Shown here: in pieces, positions 1 through 5,294 of the stretch | How positions within the stretch are numbered: the first letter of the stretch is position 1 | How the letters are laid out: every line of letters begins with the position of its first letter | Origin: an uncultured Atopostipes sp. | Lineage (GTDB): Bacteria; Bacillota; Bacilli; Lactobacillales; Carnobacteriaceae_A | Assembly (NCBI GenBank): GCA_947296835.1 | Contig: CAMYQS010000045.1 | Location: forward strand, 1 to 8,546 | DNA: 8,546 nucleotides | Reading direction: 5' to 3' | Made by a program: the position numbers and the translations under genes | The notes under the pieces: generated by a model | Databases searched by the model: none | Told to the model about the DNA's origin: nothing | The model's input: the letters and a program-made list of their open reading frames with translations, nothing else

Positions 1-1222
1 TCGCTAAAACAATCTTTTGTTGGTTACCACCGCTTAGGTTCCCTACCGTTTCACGGATAGATGGTGTACGGATATTTAATGACTTTTTGAAACGCTCTGA
101 GTTTTCTCTACCAGCTTTATCATTAATAACGCCACCTTTTTCAAGGTCTCTTAAGTGTGCTAAGTTAATGTTATAATTTACATCTAATTGTAAAGCTAAC
201 CCATCTAGCTTACGGTCTTCTGTAACATAGCCGATACCTAAGTTTACAGCATCTACTACTGAGTTTATTTTTACTTCTTTGCCATCGATATAAACTTCCA
301 TTGTATCTGGTTTATCTGCTCCAAAAATACAACGAGCGATCTCTGAACGACCTGATCCAACTAATCCAGCTATTCCTAATATTTCTCCAGCGCGAACTTC
401 AAGATGTTCAACATCTAATTCATCGCCTTTTTTAAGGTTTCGGACTTCTAGTTTCACATCACCATGTGTACGATTGTAAGTCGGGAATTTCTTATCTAAT
501 GAACGACCAACCATCATGTTAACCAGTTCATCCATCGAAACTTCTGACAATTTTTCTGTTCCAATATATTGCCCATCACGGATAACCGTCACACGTGCAC
601 AAATTTCTTCTAACTCTTCCATACGGTGAGAAATATAAACCATTCCTACACCTTTATCTTGCAAGTTTTTAATGATGACGAACAGCTGACGAATCTCTTT
701 ATCTGTCAGTGTTGCAGTCGGCTCATCAAATACTAAAATCTTTGAGTCCATTGAAATAGCTTTTGCAATTTCAACCATTTGTTGTTGGGCGATACTTAAA
801 TCACCTACTGTTGCTGTTGTTTTAATATCAATGCCTAAATCATCTAATATTTCTGCAGCTTGTCGATGCATTTCTTTATCATTAACTGCAAAGCCTGTCG
901 TCGGTTGTCTTCCTACAAAAATGTTGTCTGCTACGTTCATATGAGGAAGTAAGTTTAATTCTTGGAAGATGATCGCTACACCTAATTCGTGCGCTTCAGA
1001 TACACTACCAACCTTAACTTCTTTCCCTTCGATAAAGATTTTCCCTTCATCTTCTTGGTAAACACCACTCATAACTTTCATTAAAGTTGATTTACCTGCC
1101 CCATTTTCACCAATGAGACCATGGACCTCTCCTTTATCTACTTGAAGTGATACGTTATCTAGTGCCTTAACACCAGGGAACGATTTTGAAATACCTTCCA
1201 TACGGAATAATTCTTCTGCCAT
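1..1222 (-). CDS. Sugar ABC transporter ATP-binding protein, RbsA/MglA (CUT2) type, C-terminus cut by window edge
   Basis: This is the duplicated ATPase of a ribose/galactose-type sugar importer, which sits on the cytoplasmic face and powers uptake. My reading gives 407 codons from ATG at 1222 with no stop before base 1; the family is about 500 residues, so roughly 90 are missing. First half: Walker A GENGAGKST (38-46), Q-loop Gln87, signature LSIAQQQ (142-148), Walker B ending DE at 166-167, H-loop His199. Second half: degenerate Walker A GLVGSGRSE (286-294), as is usual in this family, and signature LSGGNQQK (396-403) just before the cut. AAGGTG at 1228-1233 is the ribosome site. It follows the GntR gene by 42 nt with no promoter visible between, so the two are probably co-transcribed. 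Permease and binding-protein genes are expected beyond base 1. The sugar cannot be read from an ATPase; the neighbours suggest a uronate or uronate-containing sugar (inference). Confidence 0.95.
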   Translation of the reverse strand, partial: MAEELFRMEGISKSFPGVKALDNVSLQVDKGEVHGLIGENGAGKSTLMKVMSGVYQEDEGKIFIEGKEVKVGSVSEAHELGVAIIFQELNLLPHMNVADNIFVGRQPTTGFAVNDKEMHRQAAEILDDLGIDIKTTATVGDLSIAQQQMVEIAKAISMDSKILVFDEPTATLTDKEIRQLFVIIKNLQDKGVGMVYISHRMEELEEICARVTVIRDGQYIGTEKLSEVSMDELVNMMVGRSLDKKFPTYNRTHGDVKLEVRNLKKGDELDVEHLEVRAGEILGIAGLVGSGRSEIARCIFGADKPDTMEVYIDGKEVKINSVVDAVNLGIGYVTEDRKLDGLALQLDVNYNINLAHLRDLEKGGVINDKAGRENSERFKKSLNIRTPSIRETVGNLSGGNQQKIVLA

Positions 1223-1264
1223 TTTTTCACCTTTTTCTTAATCATAGTTATCAGTTACATCAAC

Positions 1265-1945
1265 TTAAAAATATTCACTGTACTTACTTTCTAAATACTT
1301 TCGGTCAATTTCATACCGAGATAAATGCAATCGGATGAGGGTTCGACTTTTCTTCGTATCTTTTTTTGTTATCGCCGCAAATATATTCTTGTGATCGTTT
1401 AGTATCTCAACCGTATCATCCACTGTTTCTAGATTTAAACGGCGAACACGATCAAAATGGATTTGCATATTTTTCATAATTTGATGAGATTGAGGTTTAT
1501 TTGCATAGTCGAATAACAATTCATGAAATTTATTATCTAATACGAAAAAATTATCTCGATCATCATTCAGCATATAGAACTCTTGTAATTTAAGATTCTG
1601 CTCTAATTCAGTATAGTCTAGGTGCCCATCTACATTACATAATTTCTTAACCACACCGAGTTCGAGTTGCATTCTTAGGAATCGAGCTTCCTCTACTAAG
1701 TTATAATCGATTTTTGTGATATAAATTCCTGTTTGAGGAATAATTTCGATAATACCTGTTTGACTTAAATTGTTCAATGCTTCTCTAACTGGCGTTCTCG
1801 AGATCCCTAATTCAATCGACAATGTTTTTTCTGATATCATTGTATCCGGTTTCAATTTAAGGCTAATGATGTTCTCTTTTATTACCCTGAAGGCATAATC
1901 ACCTGCAGTCTCTGTCGGATATCTTTCTCTTTTTTCCAAATCCAT
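1265..1945 (-). CDS. GntR-family (FadR/FCD subfamily) transcriptional regulator
   Basis: This is a 226-residue DNA-binding regulator of normal family length. Residues about 12-77 form the winged helix-turn-helix, with the hallmark SRTPVREAL at 49-57. The rest is an all-helical FCD ligand domain carrying the metal-site pattern Asp137-x3-His141, His185 and His207; such domains commonly bind carboxylic or sugar acids. The start is ATG at 1945, with AGGTGG at 1950-1955 only three or four bases away. It precedes the sugar ABC ATPase by 42 nt, so it probably controls that transport operon and itself. An inverted repeat overlapping the likely promoter at 2316-2335 is the best operator candidate. FCD regulators of uronate genes (UxuR, ExuR) are well known, so a hexuronate or pathway intermediate is a reasonable effector, but this is inference. 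Confidence 0.93.
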   Translation of the reverse strand: MDLEKRERYPTETAGDYAFRVIKENIISLKLKPDTMISEKTLSIELGISRTPVREALNNLSQTGIIEIIPQTGIYITKIDYNLVEEARFLRMQLELGVVKKLCNVDGHLDYTELEQNLKLQEFYMLNDDRDNFFVLDNKFHELLFDYANKPQSHQIMKNMQIHFDRVRRLNLETVDDTVEILNDHKNIFAAITKKDTKKSRTLIRLHLSRYEIDRKYLESKYSEYF

Positions 1946-1978
1946 CTACCACCTAAATTTGAGTCAATACTTGTTTGA

Positions 1979-2021
1979 ACATCCATTCACAATATTGTCT
2001 AAAAAAATATCGAATGGATGT
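1979..2021 (-). repeat. 10-bp inverted repeat enclosing a 10-bp palindrome, upstream of gntR
   Basis: ACATCCATTC (1979-1988) and GAATGGATGT (2012-2021) are exact reverse complements separated by 23 bases. The loop begins with the perfect palindrome ACAATATTGT (1989-1998). The element ends about 34 bases before the gntR start codon. It could be a regulator operator (the palindrome has the TTGT/ACAA character seen in several FCD-regulator sites) or an RNA hairpin in the leader. No U-tract follows the outer stem on the minus strand, so it does not look like a simple terminator. Confidence 0.55.
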
Positions 2022-2138
2022 CACGTCGACAGATTGATCCAAACGTGGAAAACTCATTCACTAATAAAAGACTCAACAAATCATTCTCTTACTAATTAAA
2101 ATGTGCTAAAATCCCCCCCATTTAAATCAATCTCTTTT

Positions 2139-2155
2139 ATGTAAAACGCTTACAT
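2139..2155. promoter_or_regulatory. Inverted repeat ATGTAA-aacgc-TTACAT, cre-like or other operator
   Basis: Perfect 6-bp arms flank a 5-bp centre containing CG. It resembles a cre site (TGWAANCGNTNWCA) but carries one extra base between the half-sites, so it matches the strict consensus at only 12 of 14 positions. It may be a relaxed CcpA site or the operator of another regulator. It lies within the predicted gntR leader, about 155 nt downstream of the proposed transcription start. Confidence 0.4.
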
Positions 2156-2315
2156 AATGTATAAAATAAAAATTTCCTTATCTATATTCTTAGATTATCC
2201 ATGTAGCACTTTCTAAAGAGGAAAACGAAATCAATCATTTATACGTATATGCTTGTGGAACAAGAATATTCTAAACTTCGCTATCCTATACAGAAAGTTG
2301 TTTTTTTATTTAATG

Positions 2316-2335
2316 CTAGTATACCACTATACTAG
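2316..2335. promoter_or_regulatory. Candidate operator: 8-bp inverted repeat CTAGTATA-4-TATACTAG
   Basis: CTAGTATA (2316-2323) and TATACTAG (2328-2335) are exact reverse complements separated by CCAC. The left part, TAGTATACCA, is close to the GTATAC-centred sites (TGGTATACCA type) known for GntR-family uronate regulators. The repeat covers the -10 element and most of the spacer of the minus-strand promoter, a classic position for repression. The GntR protein encoded downstream is the obvious candidate ligand (inference). Confidence 0.55.
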
Positions 2336-2345
2336 TTAATAACAA
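2318..2345 (-). promoter_or_regulatory. Probable gntR-ABC operon promoter (extended -10)
   Basis: Read on the minus strand, TTGTTA (2345-2340) is followed by 16 bp and then TATACT (2323-2318). TGG directly before TATACT gives a full extended -10 (TGnTATACT), which offsets the imperfect -35. Transcription would start near 2311, leaving a leader of about 365 nt before the gntR ATG. I saw no better promoter closer to gntR. Confidence 0.5.
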
Positions 2346-2418
2346 GCATTTTCAGTAACTAATCATTATTTTAAACTTTCCTATTTGGAAAATAACCAAG
2401 GTAACCGCACCGTTACAA

Positions 2419-2433
2419 TGTTTGCGCTTACAT
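2419..2433 (-). promoter_or_regulatory. cre site (catabolite-responsive element)
   Basis: On the minus strand the sequence is ATGTAAGCGCAAACA, which agrees at every defined position with the Firmicutes consensus WTGNAANCGNWNNCW bound by CcpA. It lies between the IclR-operon terminator and the gntR promoter, about 110-120 bp upstream of the predicted start. CcpA control of the ABC transport operon is therefore likely; the upstream position leaves open repression or activation. Confidence 0.65.
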
Positions 2434-2442
2434 GACAAATTC

Positions 2443-2474
2443 AAAAAAACAGGGAATCTGAGTAGACTTCCTGT
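2443..2474 (-). terminator. Rho-independent terminator of the lacI-nagB-like-iclR operon
   Basis: On the minus strand the hairpin ACAGGAAGTCT / AGATTCCCTGT (one mismatch, one G-U pair, four-base loop) runs from 2474 to 2449 and is followed by seven T (2449-2443). It starts 24 nt after the iclR stop codon. Confidence 0.85.
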
Positions 2475-2498
2475 TCTCCCATTATTCATTTTTATCGT

Positions 2499-3266
2499 TT
2501 ATCGTAGTTGATATTCTATAATATTCTTACTTTTTTCCATTTCATCCACAAAGAATGAAAGGCGTTCTTCTGATAGTTCATCTTTTTGTAAACTAATACT
2601 AAATGCAAAGCGACTTTTTGTATTCGGTATTTGAACGACCGTTCCAATACAATAAACATTCTTTTCTGCTTCTTCATCATCAATCCCATAGCCTCTTGTG
2701 CGTGTCTCTTCTATTTCACGGATCAGCGCTTCTTTAGAGTCAATGGTATATTCAGATAATTTGTTAAATTCAATTGTTTCTAAATACTCTTCAAGTTCTG
2801 CTTCTGAAAAGTCTGCTAAAATGGCTTTCCCCATTGCTGTACAGTACAGCGGGAGTATCACACCAATTCTTGAAGTGACTTTTTTCGAACTCTCAATGTC
2901 GGTAAATTTATTAATATAAAGGACATGATTATTATCGAGTTTGCCCAAGTTAACCGTTGATTCTACCTTTTCATGTAGATGTTTGAGTGGCGAAAAGGTT
3001 TCTCGTGCGACATCAAACTGAATGAGAGAGGCATTCGCAAATTGAAATAGACGAGGACCTAACGTATAAGTACGTGTCTCATCATCCCGTGCCACTAGTC
3101 CGATTAGCAAAAGCGTGTCGAGGATTTTATTTGTTGTCGACAACGTAATCTCAGTATATGCCGAGATATCAGTCATGGATACAGCTTCAGCTTTTTGTGA
3201 AAGAAAATCTAAAATTTTCACGGATTTTATAAGTACCGTACCATATGGTTTTTTCGCTTTAGTCAA
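2499..3266 (-). CDS. IclR-family transcriptional regulator (KdgR-like)
   Basis: This is a 255-residue regulator of usual IclR length. Residues about 10-70 form the winged helix-turn-helix (recognition helix around TLSTTNKILDTL, 41-52). The rest is a GAF-like effector domain with family hallmarks SRIGVILPLYCTAMGKAILA (132-151) and RGYGIDDEE...YCIG (191-208). The start codon is TTG at 3266: AAAGGAG at 3275-3281 sits eight bases upstream, an in-frame TGA just upstream excludes an earlier start, and the nearby ATG is out of frame. It is the last gene of the operon, 29 nt after the NagB-like gene. IclR regulators named KdgR respond to KDG in other bacteria, and KDG is the product of UxuA encoded nearby, so KDG is the most likely effector; this is inference from context. 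Confidence 0.9.
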   Translation of the reverse strand: MTKAKKPYGTVLIKSVKILDFLSQKAEAVSMTDISAYTEITLSTTNKILDTLLLIGLVARDDETRTYTLGPRLFQFANASLIQFDVARETFSPLKHLHEKVESTVNLGKLDNNHVLYINKFTDIESSKKVTSRIGVILPLYCTAMGKAILADFSEAELEEYLETIEFNKLSEYTIDSKEALIREIEETRTRGYGIDDEEAEKNVYCIGTVVQIPNTKSRFAFSISLQKDELSEERLSFFVDEMEKSKNIIEYQLR

Positions 3267-3274
3267 TTGAACAT

Positions 3275-3281
3275 CTCCTTT
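3275..3281 (-). promoter_or_regulatory. Shine-Dalgarno site that fixes the TTG start of iclR
   Basis: AAAGGAG on the minus strand lies eight bases before TTG (3266-3264). An ATG directly abuts the site and would encode only Met-Phe-Asn before a TGA that overlaps the TTG start. It is too close to the site to be used efficiently. Confidence 0.75.
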
Positions 3282-3295
3282 CAGTTATTTTTCAT

Positions 3296-4048
3296 TTATA
3301 CCAAAGATGCTGCTGCTTCATCAAGGTATAAGCTTGCATTATTTAGTGTTCTAAGGATTGATGCAGGTGTATTTGTACTCAATTCACCTAATAATGTATC
3401 CCGTACAGCTTCTGCTTTATTAATTGATGGGACAATACAAAATGTAAATTTCCCGGAAGTTAAAGTTGGAATGGTTAACGTTATACCCTTTCGAGGAACA
3501 GCCGCTATTGATGGAAAAGTACCATCCCTTACTTGTTGCATAATACTGATCTCATCTAAATCAATGATTTTTATAACTTTTGAATCATTGAAGTCCGCTA
3601 CATGTGGTTCGTTGAATGCAATATGCCCATTCTCTCCAATTCCCATACAGACAATATCAATTGGATGAGCTTTGATTAGTGCTTCGTAGCGATCACATTC
3701 AGTTAGTGGATTCTTCGTTCCGTCGATGAAATAATTATTCTTAGTTGTCATATCATTCAAAAACGTCTTTCTTAAATATGAGGACAGGGATGAATCATGT
3801 TCCAGCCCTAAACCGATGTACTCATCCATATGGAAGACATTGATTCGAGTCCAGTCTATTTCAGTATGAGTTAGTAAGGCACTTAAAAATTCTGATTGGG
3901 ATGGTGCTGAAGCAAAAATCATATTGACTTCTTCCTGTATCTGTAAAAGATCCGTGATTGCATTCGCAACATCTCGTGCGGCTGCATGTCCCATTTCATC
4001 TCTTGTTTTAAAAATGGCAACGGTCAATTTATGTGCTATTTTTCCCAT
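3296..4048 (-). CDS. NagB-like sugar-phosphate isomerase/deaminase family protein
   Basis: This 250-residue protein belongs to the glucosamine-6-phosphate deaminase / 6-phosphogluconolactonase superfamily. Family signatures are FHMDEYIGL (72-80; Asp75 matches the enolisation base), GIGENGHIAFNEP (136-148; Asn140, His142 and Glu147 match the ring-opening residues), the NKAEAV segment (210-215) and PASILRTLN (228-236). The N-terminal phosphate loop usually written GLATGSTP is replaced by IFASAPSQ (44-51), typical of a divergent NagB-like branch, so the true substrate may not be glucosamine-6-phosphate. Its AGGAGG site (4057-4062) overlaps the lacI stop codon, so translation is probably coupled to lacI. 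Lying between two regulator genes in a uronate locus, it may process an amino sugar released together with a uronic acid, or act as an isomerase on another sugar phosphate (inference). Fold assignment is firm; the reaction is not. Confidence 0.85.
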   Translation of the reverse strand: MGKIAHKLTVAIFKTRDEMGHAAARDVANAITDLLQIQEEVNMIFASAPSQSEFLSALLTHTEIDWTRINVFHMDEYIGLGLEHDSSLSSYLRKTFLNDMTTKNNYFIDGTKNPLTECDRYEALIKAHPIDIVCMGIGENGHIAFNEPHVADFNDSKVIKIIDLDEISIMQQVRDGTFPSIAAVPRKGITLTIPTLTSGKFTFCIVPSINKAEAVRDTLLGELSTNTPASILRTLNNASLYLDEAAASLV

Positions 4049-4056
4049 TTTAATTG

Positions 4057-4062
4057 CCTCCT
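4057..4062 (-). promoter_or_regulatory. Shine-Dalgarno site overlapping the lacI stop codon
   Basis: AGGAGG on the minus strand shares two bases with the TAG stop (4063-4061) of the LacI gene and lies eight bases before the NagB-like ATG, which suggests translational coupling. The sequence TAGGAGGCAAT recurs before the aldo/keto reductase start at 6125. Confidence 0.75.
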
Positions 4063-5098
4063 ATTTCACGGCCTTCAGCTTAACGGTGTCTCGTATAATC
4101 AGTTCGGGTTCGATCATGACTGTATGATGTTCAATCGTTTCGTCATTTATTTGAGCCAATAACATTTTGGCTGTTTCTAATCCGGTTTCGGTTGACGGTT
4201 GCTTCATGGTCGTCAGCGCTGGTGTAAACATTTTCGAAAAAGCGATATCATCAAAACTGATGACTGAAATATCCTCAGGTATTTTTATATTGGATTTTAC
4301 GAGCGTATTGATAATCCCAAATGCCGTCACATCATTCACGGTGACTATTGCTTCTGGTAGAGATTCATTTTTTATAAGTTGCTTTGCCAATAAATGCCCC
4401 ATATTGTAATCATCCGCTTCTCGCTTATCTTTGTCTAATTGAATCAGCCAATTGGGATTTACTTCTATCGTATGTTTATCTAATGTGTCTTTATAACCTT
4501 GATAAATTTGACGACGGCTTTTACGTCTCAAAGATGGTGTTAGGAATGCGATATTCGTTAGGTCATTTTCTATGAGTAATTCTACTGCTATACAGCTACT
4601 CTTATAGAAATTAAACGAAACATTATTATAATCAGAATCACTATAGTCTTGGTCGAAAAAAACAACGGGTAAGTTTTCTGATTCTAACTCCTCTGCTATT
4701 TCTTCAGGATCTCCGACTGCTGAAATAATAACCCCAGATACTTGGCGTTGGGCTAATTGTTCTAAGTGTGTGCGTTCTACTTCAGCATCATTAAATGAAC
4801 TACAAATATTTGTGGTATAACCTTGCTCCATAAACTCAACTTCTAAAACTGATACTAACTGAGAGTAATAGGGATTGGATATGTTCGGTACAACAATGCC
4901 AATTTCTTTGTTGACCCCTCTTTTTAACATTTGTCCAAATAGATTTGGCTTATAATCTAATGCCTTAGCAGCTTGTAAAATTCGATCTTTCAACTCCTGA
5001 GAAACAGGATAATCGGTTTTATTCATTACACGCGAAACAGTTGTAATGGAGCTACCAGATAATTTTGCCACATCTTTGATTGTCGATTTTTTCCCCAT
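4061..5098 (-). CDS. LacI/GalR-family transcriptional repressor
   Basis: This 345-residue protein has the standard family layout. The N-terminal helix-turn-helix is TIKDVAKLSGSSITTVSRVMN (6-26), ending at the hinge around LDYKPN (47-52). A periplasmic-binding-protein-like effector and dimerisation domain follows from about residue 66 (IGIVVPNISNPYYSQ) to the end. The hinge reads YKPNLFGQML rather than the common YxPNxxARxL, a mild departure. The start is ATG at 5098 with GAAGGTGG at 5107-5114. The gene has its own near-consensus promoter with two LacI-type palindromes, so autorepression is very likely. It heads an operon with the NagB-like and IclR genes (12 and 29 nt gaps). It may also control the uxu genes, whose promoter is outside the window. 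The effector cannot be read; a uronate or pathway intermediate is a guess. Confidence 0.94.
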   Translation of the reverse strand: MGKKSTIKDVAKLSGSSITTVSRVMNKTDYPVSQELKDRILQAAKALDYKPNLFGQMLKRGVNKEIGIVVPNISNPYYSQLVSVLEVEFMEQGYTTNICSSFNDAEVERTHLEQLAQRQVSGVIISAVGDPEEIAEELESENLPVVFFDQDYSDSDYNNVSFNFYKSSCIAVELLIENDLTNIAFLTPSLRRKSRRQIYQGYKDTLDKHTIEVNPNWLIQLDKDKREADDYNMGHLLAKQLIKNESLPEAIVTVNDVTAFGIINTLVKSNIKIPEDISVISFDDIAFSKMFTPALTTMKQPSTETGLETAKMLLAQINDETIEHHTVMIEPELIIRDTVKLKAVK

Positions 5099-5114
5099 TC
5101 ATATACCCACCTTC

Positions 5115-5132
5115 ATAGAAAACGTTTTCTAT
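5115..5132. promoter_or_regulatory. LacI-type operator O1, perfect 18-bp palindrome
   Basis: ATAGAAAACGTTTTCTAT is a perfect palindrome centred on CG, the typical LacI/GalR-family operator form. It lies between the predicted transcription start (near 5137) and the lacI ribosome site, so a bound repressor would block elongation or initiation. It is also one mismatch away from the cre consensus, so CcpA could bind here too. Confidence 0.8.
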
Positions 5133-5143
5133 ACATAGGTTTT

Positions 5144-5172
5144 ATAATACAGAAAACGTTCTCTGTTGTCAA
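5144..5172 (-). promoter_or_regulatory. Promoter of the lacI-nagB-like-iclR operon
   Basis: Read on the minus strand, a perfect -35 TTGACA (5172-5167) is followed by exactly 17 bp and a -10 TATTAT (5149-5144). The expected start is near 5137, giving a leader of about 38 nt to the lacI ATG. The second operator fills the spacer. Confidence 0.85.
5150..5165. promoter_or_regulatory. LacI-type operator O2 within the promoter spacer
   Basis: CAGAAAACGTTCTCTG is a 16-bp palindrome with one mismatched pair and shares the core AGAAAACGTT with O1. Its centre is 34 bp from that of O1, about three helical turns. It lies precisely between -35 and -10, where a bound repressor would exclude RNA polymerase. 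Confidence 0.78.
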
Positions 5173-5238
5173 GGTCCTTTTAAATAAGAATGAAGCTTAT
5201 TCAATCTCTCGGACAAAACCGACTGTTTTTAAGCACAT

Positions 5239-5274
5239 AAAAAACCCTAAAGAGCGGTGGTAGGCTCTTTAGGG
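5239..5274 (-). terminator. Rho-independent terminator of the uxuB-uxuA-aldo/keto reductase operon
   Basis: A perfect 11-bp stem (CCCTAAAGAGC / GCTCTTTAGGG, 5245-5274) has an eight-base loop and is followed on the minus strand by six T (5244-5239). It begins 20 nt after the aldo/keto reductase stop. On the plus strand the stem is followed only by ATTTTAT, so it may work weakly in that direction, but no plus-strand gene arrives here. Confidence 0.9.
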
Positions 5275-5294
5275 ATTTTATATCAAGAGATGAT

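Larger units (their letters stand above)
1946..2498. other. Intergenic regulatory region between iclR and gntR (about 550 bp)
   Basis: I find no convincing gene here on either strand. In minus-strand reading order it holds the IclR-operon terminator (2443-2474), a cre site (2419-2433), a short GTAAC/GTTAC inverted repeat (2401-2416), a TTTCC/GGAAA repeat (2377-2391), a promoter with overlapping operator (2316-2345), and then about 365 nt of leader. The leader contains ATGTAA-5-TTACAT (2139-2155), a run of seven C (2113-2119), and a 10-bp inverted repeat enclosing a palindrome (1979-2021). The leader is very AT-rich. The longest minus-strand reading frame is 34 codons (1953-2057) and lacks a ribosome site. 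Confidence 0.75.

Noticed and set aside
1994..2034. Possible second gntR promoter (GTGACA-17-TAGACA, minus strand)
   Set aside because: The -10 matches only half of TATAAT, much weaker than the promoter at 2318-2345.
1953..2057. 34-codon minus-strand frame (MSFPRLDQ...) ending in the gntR ribosome site
   Set aside because: It has no Shine-Dalgarno sequence before its ATG and no protein features; the length is within chance for this region. It could be revisited if ribosome profiling shows a signal.
2113..2119. Run of seven C (G on the minus strand) as a possible phase-variation tract
   Set aside because: It lies in non-coding leader, not in a start region or promoter spacer, and seven bases is short for a contingency tract.
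2377..2391. TTTCC-5-GGAAA inverted repeat upstream of the gntR promoter
   Set aside because: Five-base arms in AT-rich sequence are expected by chance; there is no supporting context.
3267..3668. 133-codon plus-strand reading frame
   Set aside because: It lies antisense to the NagB-like gene, has no ribosome site and no recognisable protein character.
5187..5206. AATAAG-7-CTTATT short inverted repeat upstream of the lacI promoter
   Set aside because: It is AT-rich, with only 6-bp arms, no U-tract and no promoter role visible; probably chance.
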